DNA of 29,931 nucleotides from assembly GCA_003427395.1 (NCBI GenBank), contig BFEA01000141.1, positions 1,124,315-1,154,245 of the forward strand, given 5' to 3'. A program made the translations under genes and the position numbers. Shown here in pieces: positions 1-9,820 of this stretch. Positions within the stretch are counted from its first letter, which is position 1. Every line of letters begins with the position of its first letter. The stretch is from Chara braunii (taxonomy: Eukaryota > Streptophyta > Charophyceae > Charales > Characeae). The notes beneath the pieces were generated by a model, which worked only from the letters and a program-made list of their open reading frames with translations, ran no database searches and was not told the origin of the DNA.

Positions 1-1126
1 TGTCATTTCATGCATTTGGGTGAGTTCTACTCACCCAACTCTCACTTTCTCTTCAATTTTCCACTTGGATGTAAATCGCAACTTTAGTTCTTGATTATCT
101 TGATGTTTAGATGATGATTAATGCTAGATTTGCCTGAATCTTCACTCTTATGTAAATCGTTACTTTTCCCCTCGTCATTTCATGCATTTTGGTGAGTTCT
201 ACTCAACCAACTCTCACTTTCTCTCCAATTTTTCACTTGGATGTAAATCACAACTTTAGTTCTTGATTATTTTGATATTTGGGTGATGATTAATGCTAGA
301 TTTGCCTTAATCTTCACTCCTATATAAATCGTCACTTTCCCCTTTGTCATTTCATGCATTTCGGTGAGTTTTACTCACCCAACTCTCACTTTCTCTCCAA
401 TTTTTTACTTGGATGTAAATCGCAACTTTAATTTTTGATCATTTTGATGTTTGGGTGATGATTAGTGCTATGCATTTGGGTGAGTTTTACTCACCCAACA
501 CTTACTTTCTCTCCAGGATGTAAATCGCAACTTTAGTTTTTGATCATGTTGATGTTTGGGTGATGATTAATGTTACATTTGCCTTGATCTTCACTCCTAT
601 GTAAATCGCCACTTTCCCCCTTGTCATTTCATGCATTTGGGTGAGTTATACTTACCCAACTCTTACTTATCCTCAAATTTTCTACTTGGATGTAAATCGC
701 AACTTTAGTTTTTGATCATCTTGATGTTTGGGTGATGATTAGTGCTAGATTTGCCTTAATTTTCACTCCCATGTGAACCGCCACTTTCCCCCTTGAGTTT
801 CCATGCATGAGAGTGAGTTCTACTCACTCTACTCACAATTTCTCTTCTTCTCTCCAATTGGGTGCAAATCGCAACTTGATCTCTTGCATTTCCCAGCATT
901 TTGGTGATGAAGTAGTGCTTTATTAGACTTAATGTTCACTCCTATGTGAATCGTCACTTTCCCCCTTGAGTTTCCATGCATGAGAGTGAGTTGTACTCAC
1001 TCGACTCTCAATTTCTCTTCTTCTCTGCACTTGGGTGCAAATCGTAATTTGATTTCTTGTATTTCTCAACATTTTTATGATGAGTAGTGCTTGATTAGCC
1101 TTAATCTTCACTCCCATATGAACCGC
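1..1126. repeat. ~172-bp tandem satellite, about 7 monomers
   Basis: Degenerate tandem monomers share the landmarks CATGCAT, GTGAGT...ACTCAC, GGATGTAAATCGCAACTTTA and CTCACTTTCTCTCCAA. The dyad centres lie near 27, 199, 371, 487, 648, 820 and 993, so the period is 171-173 bp, except for one monomer shortened to about 116 bp (371 to 487) and one of 161 bp. The last two copies form a subfamily (GAGAGTGAGT in place of TTGGGTGAGT). The array breaks off at about 1126 in mid-monomer, at the junction with unrelated GC-rich DNA, and continues to the left of the window. I see no reading frame in it. A unit near 170 bp is common for plant satellites, but a centromeric role cannot be judged from here. 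Confidence 0.93.
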
Positions 1127-1595
1127 TGTCGAGTGTATCGGTCCGGCACCGCACCAGGGCAGCGCGGGACCCTCCCGGCGGCGTCACGCAGGAGTTGGTT
1201 TAAATCCTTCGTCGGGAATGTACATGGAACTTCCGCAAGCCACTCCGGCCGAGTGCGTCAGCCATACCTCCCGCGAGCCCCTACGACAAGATAGGGTCTA
1301 CACGAGGCACGACTTACCTCCACCTTACGGAAATTGTCACCTCCCTTCGGTGGGCGTATTCCCGCCGAGCTACCAGTCCACAGTACGAAAGCTGATCAGT
1401 TGCAATCGCAGAGGTGGACCAGCCGAGGGCGTTTCTCGTTCGTTGTAGCAGAGGGGGTACGCGCGGTAATACGCCTCTATTGGACCCCCACGCGAACCGA
1501 CATCTGGGGGGGCTGTGGTCCCAAACGCGACTCGTCGTCGGTCGACTAGGACGCATCCCACACACCACGCGCACACCACTTTACGAATCACAAAA
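1127..1595. other. GC-rich junction segment, no gene seen
   Basis: This segment lies between the satellite and the left inverted-repeat arm. It is GC-rich and rich in CG dinucleotides. I found no convincing counterpart of it at the outer end of the right arm. Several short overlapping reading frames exist on both strands, but none shows a recognisable motif and all are best read as chance ORFs in GC-rich DNA. Confidence 0.5.
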
Positions 1596-1853
1596 ATAAA
1601 ACGCACACACACACATACGAAACGACACAACACAAACAACTCGGCTACGCTCCTAGCCCCTCGGTAGCCAACCCATAACTTTTCGATGCGGAAAATCAGA
1701 TAGGCGTCGCGCGCGAGACTTGATATAAAACCGCGCGGACGCAGGGCTAACTCATATCGACTCGCAACGCAACCGTAGGCAAGCAGTCACTATGATGACG
1801 TACTATATAGTGCCCATAATCAAGCGGTCCCTCATGGATCCGAGTACCGCTTA

Positions 1854-1869
1854 TGACACTCAGGTGTCA
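1854..1869. repeat. Short dyad conserved in both arms
   Basis: TGACAC (1854-1859) and GTGTCA (1864-1869) are separated by 4 nt. The matching place in the right arm has TGACACT (18615-18621) and AGTGTCA (18624-18630) separated by 2 nt. The dyad is therefore kept while its centre has changed. Confidence 0.7.
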
Positions 1870-2611
1870 GACTCGAAGTGTTGTGAGGGTCAAATTTATC
1901 ACAATATTGCACGACTGAAGGAATAGTCGCGCAGCCGCCGCGAGACCTCCGACCTTTGGTCTGAGCGTCTCGGTAGGCAAGGCAAATAGGCTCTGCACGG
2001 GGGCAGATTCCTTCCCTGCAGAGTCTGGGGCTTGGGATATCCTGAACAAGGACCTTGAATCCCGGCCCAGGACCAACGTCCGACTATAAAACTCTAAAAA
2101 ACAAAGGATAAGGGGAAGTCTCATTCCCCTCGAAAACACAATCTGTTTAACCCTTACACGCGGTCGTTGTAGGCCGCATGAAACACTCAAAACATATGTA
2201 TGTACATATATAAATAAGGGTTATTAATATAGGACGATCACTTCTCACAGTCACAGTGAGTCTCCTCTCAACCATATACATATGCATGTAAGCGCGGGCA
2301 ATTAAATCCAAAGTCCGAATCACCAAACATACCTGCAATCACATCAAAGATCCAACCAAAAAGTCCATGCACTACACAGGGTCAACTTCAACCATCCTCC
2401 GCACTCACACCCTTTGCTTTTAGTCATACAAGCCTCACTTTTGTGCAATTTCTCAAAATAAAATACTCAGTACTTTTCTTTAAATGACCATTCAAAATAA
2501 AGTCCGGGTGAAAACACAACAAAACAATTCAAATCACAAGACTAAAGCCTTTAGGTTCAGTGACAGGAACGGATTGGAGTTGAATCGTAAACCGATGAAT
2601 CGGCAACCGAC

Positions 2612-2650
2612 CTGTTATCTGTGATAACAGAAGACGATCCTCGTAGGATC
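2612..2650. repeat. Two adjacent palindromes conserved in both arms
   Basis: CTGTTATC (2612-2619), a 3-nt spacer and GATAACAG (2623-2630) form the first hairpin. GATCCT (2636-2641), CGT and AGGATC (2645-2650) form the second. The right arm has both, in the mirrored order: GATCCT/ACA/AGGATC at 17816-17830 and CTGTTATCA/C/TGATAACAG at 17836-17854. Stems are kept while the centres differ. Confidence 0.8.
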
Positions 2651-2923
2651 AACCTGAATCTAGCCCAAATCCTGAATCAATCGGTCTAGAGGACCTGTAA
2701 CACAAGACAGGTCAATCCCCAGGCTAAACCTATACGTCCATGAAGAATAATCCCCATATCACAATCTCACTCGAATCATCCCAGTTAATTTAAGCCGGAG
2801 TCTACCGCTAAGCAGTGCCCAAAGCAAAGGTAGACCCTGGCATAATCTCCCCTATACAGAGTGGATCGCCAGAATTGCCAACTGTCAAAATATAATCTAT
2901 CTCCTTTAAACTAAGAAAATTTC

Positions 2924-3201
2924 GGCACCGCTTCCCATAGGGAAAGTGCCTTTTCAGAATTTATATCAGCCCAAATATGAAAACAGGAATTGTCTTTGAC
3001 TTTCCAAAGTCCAATTTTGTCTAACTCCCTGAATTAGCAAAAATTTGGGCAGCACTTCTTTTAAAAAATGAGACTTTTCAGATTTTTACTAAGTCATATA
3101 TGAACTTTAGACGAGTTGAACTTTTGAAAATTCAAAATTTGGCTAACTCATTGGATTTGCAGAAATTTCGGCAGCGCTTCCCGTAGAGAAAGTAGCTTGC
3201 C
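2924..3201. repeat. Second hairpin family, left arm, 3 copies at ~122 bp
   Basis: Three copies of a motif around GGCAGCGCTTCCC-GTA-GGGAAAGTGCC lie near 2924-2950, 3045-3077 and 3169-3201. The first is a composite hairpin: GGCAC (2924-2928) pairs with GTGCC (2946-2950), and inside it TTCCC (2932-2936) pairs with GGGAA (2940-2944). Each is followed by a diverged copy of the same ~100-bp spacer. The counterpart array is at 17281-17540. Confidence 0.65.
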
Positions 3202-3504
3202 AAACTTTATACAAAGCCAAGTATAACAAAAGATCTCAGAAAATGCGAGAATTGATCTAAGCAAAAATAAAGTTAGCTCAGAAAATACAGAAATTGAGGT
3301 TACTCCTATCGCTCTAGCACGCAGCGAGCAACTAAAGCAACTACCTGCCAAACTGAAACTCGGACCAAGTAGTAGCCTCACTCAGTCACATGCAGGCCAA
3401 ACCACAAAGGTAAGTACTCTCACCATCCCAAGTCAACCTGAACAAACAATAGTTCATGATCTTTCAATGCTTTATCCCCTTATACCCAGCTTACATAAGG
3501 CATA

Positions 3505-3688
3505 AAGTCAGGACACCCAAACTTATGGAATGTACCTTACTTAGCTAGGTATAAAGTCAGGTCACCCAAACTTATGGAATGAGCCTAACTTAGCCGAAGT
3601 ATACACAAACACGGGGCACAACAACTTTTCTCTTCTTTGGGCATATGACTAGGTCATTCTAGTCGCCCTGAACTGTTTAATAGCCAAG

Positions 3689-3729
<41 letters not shown>

Positions 3730-4445
3730 TTTAATCTTCCAAGCGGGCGTAGGACTGGGCCATTCATCTTAGAAACAATGCTCAGTTATACTTTTAGTTG
3801 TACTCTCTTCAAGTTGTGATAGGCCATAGTCAGACCACCTAAACTTATAAAGCAGTCTGATTAGCTCATTCATAAGTAGAATAATAATAGAGTATAGCCA
3901 AATTATAACCTACAGGTTCCAGCATGTGCGAGGCTTTGAGTCAGACCACCTGAACTTACAGAACAGTCTGACTTTCTCCCTGATTCGTTTCTCTCTGATC
4001 CAATCTGTGCGTGGCATTGGGCTATACCAAGTGAACTTACAGAACGGCCTGCCCTTTGTCGAGTTCATTTCCTCAAAATACAGCAGGAAGAGGCTGAGCC
4101 ACCTAAACTTATAGAACGGCTCAAGCCCCCTCGTTCAGAACCAAATAAACAGAGAGCACTCAAAACAACCAAGGCAACCAAGACACCTGAACTTACAGAA
4201 CGCGTTTGACCCCTGAAAAGTCATCCAAAGTCATCCCTCCCAAGTCAGAGCAGTCAGGCCACCTGAACTTATAGAACAGCCTGACCCTCCATGCAAACCC
4301 ACAGCACTGGGTCTCCCCAACCTTATGGGGACTTCCCAACCACCAGAGCAATCACATCCCCTATACTTATAGAAGGGTCTGACGCTCCACTCAAGTCAAA
4401 AATAAAACATAGCGCTGAGTCTCCCCAAACTTATGGGGACCTCCC
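3505..4445. repeat. Constant-loop hairpin array, left arm
   Basis: On the plus strand the conserved loop reads CACCTGAACTTATAGAACA, with variants. Stems are: AAGTCAGG/CCTTACTT (3505-3512/3535-3542, one mismatch); AAGTCAGG/CCTAACTT (3554-3561/3584-3591, one mismatch); TCAGAC/GTCTGA (3830-3835/3855-3860); AGTCAGAC/GTCTGACT (3939-3946/3966-3973, perfect 8 bp); a degenerate one at 4018-4053; TGAGCC/GGCTCA (4095-4100/4118-4123), extended by GGC/GCC across one bulged A; a degenerate one at 4168-4210; GTCAGGC/GCCTGAC (4253-4259/4279-4285, perfect). Near 4308-4336 and 4410-4440 a variant has a shorter loop, TCCCC-(8 nt)-GGGGA. The first two copies are a ~50-bp tandem duplication; the right arm has only one at that place. 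Confidence 0.85.
3690..3726. repeat. (AT)n microsatellite
   Basis: An uninterrupted run of AT dinucleotides inside the left arm, absent at the matching place in the right arm (about 16,840). Confidence 0.95.
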
Positions 4446-4559
4446 AGGCTTAATGACCCAGTCAGCCTTCCTGCAAACTGCTTCCCATCCTGCCCTTTCC
4501 CAGATGCAATCTCTATTAAACAGTCTGCTTTCAGTCAATCAATAAAACCGAAACTGAGT

Positions 4560-7500
4560 TTGCATGCATTCCTTTACTTAGTCTGTGGTTTAAGTCTTGA
4601 AAGTCAAACCAAAGTCAACGTAGGGATGCACGCCATATAGTCAGTCAAAACACGACAGGCAGTACAGATAGGGGTTACAACTGGGTTTATATAAAGGGAA
4701 GGCAATGGTTACCTCTCAGTTCCCCGCCTCCAGAACTCCCTCTGAGTTCCGGCAGAGCTCCCGCAATCGGTGGGTTGACTCCCCACAGAGTGTTGTTGCG
4801 GTCCTACGGGTTGCAATCCCGCCTACCGCCTTCCTCTCAGAGCCAAATAGACTAGACTTAGATTAAGAAGGGCAGAAGAAGAAGCTTTCAGTCTCTCAGA
4901 TCTAAGGAGGGTGCTCTCAGACTCGCAGGAGAAGGCCTTGTTATCTGGATGCGCCTAAGGGCCCTGCAATGATGGCCAACTAATAGCTTGATCCAGATCC
5001 GTAGCCAAACTGTTGAAGTCAACTCCCTGATGACCTCCCAAATCGCAGCACTAACCCCCTACTCGTCCGGTCTGACCACCTCCCTTAGCCTCAACACCTC
5101 ACCTTCAGCCCAACCGCGGCCGCACGGCGGGCTATTTCAGCTGGCCACAGCCTACGGTAGTATGCTGTAATGTGTCGTAACCAGCAGCAGGCGGCAATTC
5201 GCAACGATGGTTTTCAGCAATAGCACCAGTCACCAATAGTCGCAGTCTGCGCGCAGCCTTACACAGTGTACTCAAGCATGGCCCGTTATGACTTTAGCAG
5301 GGTACAATACCGGTCTCAACAGCTGGGTGCTGGGTCACAGTCAGTCATGTTGCCGACACCCAGCATCCCGGCACGACTCATGCATCCGGCCTGCCCCCTC
5401 TCCTCACGCGACAGTATGAAAGAGTGAATCAGCCAGTAAGCGAGCATTCACGTTTTCGCAGTCCACCTGCAGTTACCTCACTCGATACAGTGAGCGGCAC
5501 TTCTGACTAAACGAGTAAGCCCTCGTTGTCGCTGCTTGCCTCCAGTTGCTTCGTTGGACAGGCTGGGCAGCACCCGGTAGACAGGTAGGTCCTACGCCCT
5601 TAGTTCACTGCTCCATGCCGCCCATCATGCATACAACGTAGGCCAAGAATGCGTTTACACTGCTGCAGCTGGCCCCGTTCTGCACAGGCTGTTATGAGTA
5701 ATGACACACCGGCTCAGGTGGGTCTTCTGACTTCGCGGCCAGCCTCACGCCCTCACCAGTAGGTCCATTCGCTAAGACGCACAGCACTCCGCTCCGCCAG
5801 TAAGCCTCCCTCTTCGCTCCTTGCGTGCAACGCTGGTCCAAAATTCGGATGAATCTTCTACTAAAGCACGAACAGATTCATTCATATCTTCACATCGCCT
5901 CTCCCTCACGCAGCCCCTATCGCTGACGTAGCCTGGCTCGTTACTTCAAACGCGGAATCTGATGTTGCCATCAGATTCGCCCCACCTACAACTCCCAGAT
6001 TCAAGTCTCCATTCACCCATTGTCACTAAGGAACGGGCGCGATACAAGTCATCGCCCCCCCCCATCACTCCTCACTCTCCCCGACACTCCCTCTTCGTAC
6101 CAACTTCCTTTCTACTAACTTTCTATCCCATCTGACTTCATAGTTGAACTCGCTCGGGTCCAAAACCCCGGGATCGACTTCTCCCCTCCTCAAAGCGGTC
6201 CCCTAACAACCGCACTCCGTACTTTGCTCCGCCACCACCCTTTTTCAACGTGCATGTACTTGGCGCGATCCGTCGTCCAGGTTCATGCCACCATTTCCCT
6301 TTCCTCGCGCACTAATTTTCCCAGCTAACTCCTAACCTACTAACTCTTCTCCTAAACTAACCGCACCATCGAACTCGCCCTATCAAAAACTTCGGATTCG
6401 GCTTTTGGTTCGCCGAAATCCGTCACGAATCAAGGTTGTCATGCACTTCCCGTCTTCATCCCTCCATCCGCCATAGCCCCCGGCGCAAGCCCTTTCTTAC
6501 TAATCTTTTATCCTACTAGATTTCGTCTCTTTCTAATCATACCATTCAATTCGCCCCGTCAAGAAACCCCGACTTACTACCTTACCTCGCTCAAATCCAT
6601 CGAGGATTGAGCGAGATACAGATTTCCTACCCCGGCTATCCCTCTTCCCGACACCTCTCCGCTATACCTCCGCGCGGAGCTTTTCTCACTAACCTTCCCT
6701 TATACTCACTGTCTACGAAAACTAACTCTATAAACCGATGCGTCATCCCTTATAACCTCCACTCCGCATCTCTCCGCGCCTGATTCAGTTGAGAATCCAG
6801 TGCGTTATCACTTATCCCTCCCCCACACTCACCTTCTTCTCCAGCCATGCCCGCCTATGCCAACTCCGATTTCACTTGCAGGCATCACATGCCACTTCAC
6901 GTTCAGGTGCATCCTTCTTTGGCTTTTCTTGGCCCGACAGCCCCTGATGCAGCCTGGCCGGCCTCTTCGCCCCGCCTTGCCCCGCTGCTGCTTAGCGCAG
7001 CGTCCCAGTTACTCCACCCGGTGCCCTTCTCCTTCCGCACGCCTTACCTTCGCAGCCTGCTCTCCGCTCTCCCACTCGCCAGCCTCCCTACCCCAGCACC
7101 CTCTCCGCACACTGTCCCGTGCTTTGCAGCGGCGCACGCCGGCACAGACAGGGTGTTGTGGTAATCGAGGACTTCGAGGTCCTCTAGGGAGTGTGCGACC
7201 ATCCTCCTGCCGTATCAACGGTATTACAACGCCCGCCTATGCTCATCCTCCGGCCCTGCCACCAGCTCCTTCCATAGTGCTCTATCCCCTGCCTACTCGC
7301 CCGACACTAAGCAGAGCCTATTGATACTCATAGGGGGAGGGGATCGGAGGGAAGGCACAGTGACTGACCCATCGGAGAGGCCGACCATGATGTTACCGGC
7401 TGACTCCTGGCCGATACCGCCCACCTGCCGCAGCAGGCATTACACCTGCCGGCTGGTGCGGCTCCTGCGAGTTCCCTTACCGGAGGCTCGGGCCCGAGCA

Positions 7501-7740
7501 TGGCTGTTACGGGGGCCCTGGCGAATACAACCACCCCTGCGCAACCTTATCGGACCCGAAACGTAGGTCATATACATCCTGCCCTACCGCGCCGTGGTGG
7601 CCATAAAGTCCAACGTTGCATCCGAGTCAACGGAACGCCGGAATATAAAAATTAATAGCAATAAAATAATAAGAAGTTTTATTCATAACTTTTAATCGTC
7701 AAAATGTGGCGAACGGGGGAACGAAAATGTTAGCCCCGCT
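4560..7740. other. Non-coding part of the left arm, pyrimidine-rich on plus strand
   Basis: No gene is supported here. From about 5,200 to 7,300 the plus strand is strikingly rich in C and T, with many CCTCC and CCCTT runs; the matching part of the right arm is rich in G and A, as expected for an inverted copy. Long frames such as 6800-7324 are proline-, leucine- and serine-rich products of this composition and are not maintained in the right arm. An AT-rich tract at 7640-7720 marks the best anchor of this section, matching 13260-13340. Confidence 0.55.
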
Positions 7741-8085
7741 CTAACGCCACCGATGGCAAAACCAAAGGGGATAGCCCCGCCAGGTCCTCAACCCCTCGGT
7801 CCCTTCGCGCCACTCTGATATTCCCGCATCGTCGTCGCTTGTCCTCAATCCCCGAATCTCCTTGAAGAAAAAATATATATAAATGTATTTGGCGCAGGCC
7901 CCTAGCCAGGGGGGTCTTCAGCCTCCACGACAAGCTGCCACGTGGCATTGCAGATGGCCACGTGTTGCTATCGTGTTGGCCAATGCTCGCTGCTGGGGGG
8001 GGGGAGGGGGGGTACATAGCTGGCACAACACCTCTTCAACACCAGCGTGCCGCACTACAAAACCATACACACACTGTGGGCAGTG

Positions 8086-8155
8086 CATTATGGCAGCAGC
8101 TACGCACGTGCATAGCCAACAGCTGCCCAGGTTCAAACCCTGGCAGCAACATGCA
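8086..8155 (+). other. tRNA-like T-arm / pol III B-box, possible SINE trace
   Basis: CCAGG, a 7-nt TTCAAAC loop and CCTGG (about 8127-8143) form a perfect tRNA T-arm and a B-box-like GGTTCAAACCC. About 40 nt upstream is a loose A-box-like TGGCAGCAGCTACG. I could not build the acceptor, D and anticodon stems, so this is not called a tRNA gene. It may be a SINE relic or chance. Confidence 0.25.
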
Positions 8156-8413
8156 TCCCGGATCTTGATATAACTAATCCGGGAGCGGGGCAGGGCAGTG
8201 TGGGCACGTGGCGTGTGCGTGTGCAGTGACCTTGGTCTTGACGCTTCTGCGCACGCGTAATAATCACCGTCTTTCTTTTCTCGCCACGTGTGACTTCCTC
8301 CTTGCTGCGCACTTCGTCACACTTTTCCGCTGTTTCTCGCTGAAACGGTCGGAAACAGCCAAAAAACCATGTGTCGGGTTTTGCAGTACTTCCTGCTATG
8401 CGGTGTGGTGGTG

Positions 8414-8434
8414 GGAGCGGGGAACGTTCCCGCT
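8414..8434. repeat. Near-perfect palindrome next to the primer site
   Basis: GAGCGGGGAAC followed by GTTCCCGCTC is a palindrome with 10-bp arms and one extra G. It overlaps the end of the minus-strand primer-binding site and would be the first structure in the internal region of that element. Confidence 0.6.
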
Positions 8435-8695
8435 CTGATACCAGTGTGGCGGACTCAACAAGTGTGGTGCTCCGCCTAGGATAGAGATGGAGATGGAAGA
8501 TGAGAGTGGAGCAAGATGGCACCACGCAACTCCCACGTGAGACTCCAACGCACGTACTCCAAAATGTGCGAATGTAGAATGATCCAAGATACAGACTCTG
8601 GCTGGGGATACCCTAGAGGACTTACTGGACTGGACTGGACTGGCTGGTACCGGCAGAGACACCGGCCTGGACTGGACTACCCCGAATACAACACA

Positions 8696-8734
8696 GGCCT
8701 GTGAGAACAGGCCAAGGGGCTGGTCTCACAGGCC
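8696..8734. repeat. 11-bp perfect inverted repeat
   Basis: GGCCTGTGAGA (8696-8706) and TCTCACAGGCC (8724-8734) are exact reverse complements separated by 17 nt, within the candidate LTR. It could form a hairpin in the LTR transcript. Confidence 0.7.
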
Positions 8735-9169
8735 AACCAGAGGTCCGCTACACTAGTCGTCTGGAGCATTGGCGATCTGGTACTTTTGTTGATCACATGG
8801 CGCAATCGCTCCAACGCTCCACCGTCGTCGGTTGCTGGCCTCGATCCCCGTACCTGCCACATGAAATTATAATAACGTGACCAATAGTGTTAGGCCCAAC
8901 GCTGACATCAACAGTCGCAAAACTCCATATAAACGGATGTCGCGCGGCGAGTGAGCCTTCCGGAACACACCAACGCCTCGCCTTTATTTGCCGACCAAAC
9001 GTAGAGCCATCGAAACTCAACTCCTGTCACGTGATAGGCCTGATGCCGCTTATAGTCGCCACATGCACCAGCAACCGAACTGACAAAAGAAAACTAATAT
9101 CTGTTAATCCGAGATTAATCGAAACATAAGAAAGTGGTCAGCGATTCGGTCGCCCTTATAGTCATCAAA

Positions 9170-9650
9170 TAAGAAAATATCACACGCGCCTTCAAATTGC
9201 GTGCCCACACAGTCTCTACTCCCTTCAAACAGTCTCACACTTTTAGTCACATAAAGAAACCTGGCCGCAGCTCACGGGGCGCTCCCAACTTTCAATTCAA
9301 GATTATTTTATGTCACTTGCAAAAATCAGGGCGGATACCCTTGTAAGGGTATTCGCGCTGAGAACGGGCGTCGGGCTTCACGCACGGCCCACGCTTACTT
9401 GTCACGTACTATGCTAACCCCGAATTTTACCGTACTTCTTCCGGTACAGGAAAAATCACCCACGCCTTAAATTAGTGCACCCACATACCCTCTAATCTCA
9501 CCTTGCGCACCTCATAGTTCGACTACAAAGAGTCGAGAGTGGGGTGTGTGATACTTACGTAAGCTCCAATTTTTTTATATAATTTTATGTGCAACTTGTG
9601 CGGAGTGCAAATTCACGAGTGAATACCCTTGTAAGGGTATTCACGTCGAC
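9170..9650. repeat. ~280-bp tandem duplication, each copy with a 12-bp hairpin
   Basis: Segments 9170-9360 and about 9450-9650 share a block order (cacacGCGCCTTcAAAtt, gtGCCCACAca, ATTTTATGTgc, the hairpin). Hairpin 1: GCGGATACCCTT (9331-9342), GT, AAGGGTATTCGC (9345-9356), with one G-T wobble. Hairpin 2: GTGAATACCCTT (9619-9630), GT, AAGGGTATTCAC (9633-9644), a perfect 12 bp. The outer bases change together: GCG with CGC in one, GTG with CAC in the other. A third copy is at 12820-12839 in the right arm. Confidence 0.7.
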
Positions 9651-9820
9651 AACGCTACGCCGGGTGTATTCATGAGTTGATTGTGACAGCAAGTCATAAT
9701 GGGATGTGATGAAAGAAATCGCAGGCAGAAAATTGCGTAAGACGGTCACCTTCTACCCCCCCCAGTGAAAGATGGGATTCGTGTCCTCGAGGCCCATCCC
9801 CTCGGGCACTGCCAAAGGAA

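Larger units (their letters stand above)
7745..8913 (-). mobile_element. Insertion in left arm with LTR-retrotransposon primer-binding site
   Basis: Homology with the right arm is interrupted here for about 1.1 kb, so this stretch is probably an insertion. On the minus strand, TGGTATCAGAGC occupies 8443-8432, an exact match to the usual plant primer-binding site for initiator methionine tRNA. An LTR ending in CA would stop one base before it. A candidate LTR is 8445-8913, starting TGTTGATG on the minus strand (8913-8906), which would be 469 bp. I found no second LTR copy and no gag or pol in the remaining ~690 bp (7745-8431), so it would be a truncated or non-autonomous relic. The LTR limits are inference; the primer-site match is seen directly. 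Confidence 0.45.
1596..9360 (+). repeat. Left arm of a ~17-kb imperfect inverted repeat
   Basis: The reverse complement of this stretch aligns collinearly with 12820-18895. Anchors (left with right): 1600-1700 with 18780-18890; 1960-2100 with 18400-18550; 2560-2870 with 17600-17930; 3148-3380 with 17110-17330; 3410-4290 with 16120-17060; 4550-5060 with 15640-16120; 5840-5890 with about 14850; 6800-7100 with 14060-14340; 7600-7740 with 13230-13350; 9050-9360 with 12820-13090. The arms are clearly diverged, roughly two thirds identical in the better segments by eye, and differ by indels. The left arm is longer mainly because of an insertion at about 7745-8913. No credible gene is present: the short ORFs are not kept in frame in the other arm. 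It could be a terminal inverted repeat of one huge element, or one of two old copies inserted in opposite orientation. Confidence 0.85.

Noticed and set aside
3505-4445. Constant-loop hairpins as a CRISPR array
   Set aside because: The constant part is the loop and the variable part pairs with itself; spacers are of uneven length and themselves conserved between arms. The setting is eukaryotic and there are no cas genes.
6800-7324. 174-residue plus-strand frame rich in proline, leucine and serine
   Set aside because: It lies in the pyrimidine-rich part of the left arm, another frame is open over the same DNA, and the right arm does not keep the frame.
8086-8155. A tRNA gene around the T-arm-like sequence
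   Set aside because: Only the T-arm folds; no matching acceptor, D or anticodon arms could be built.
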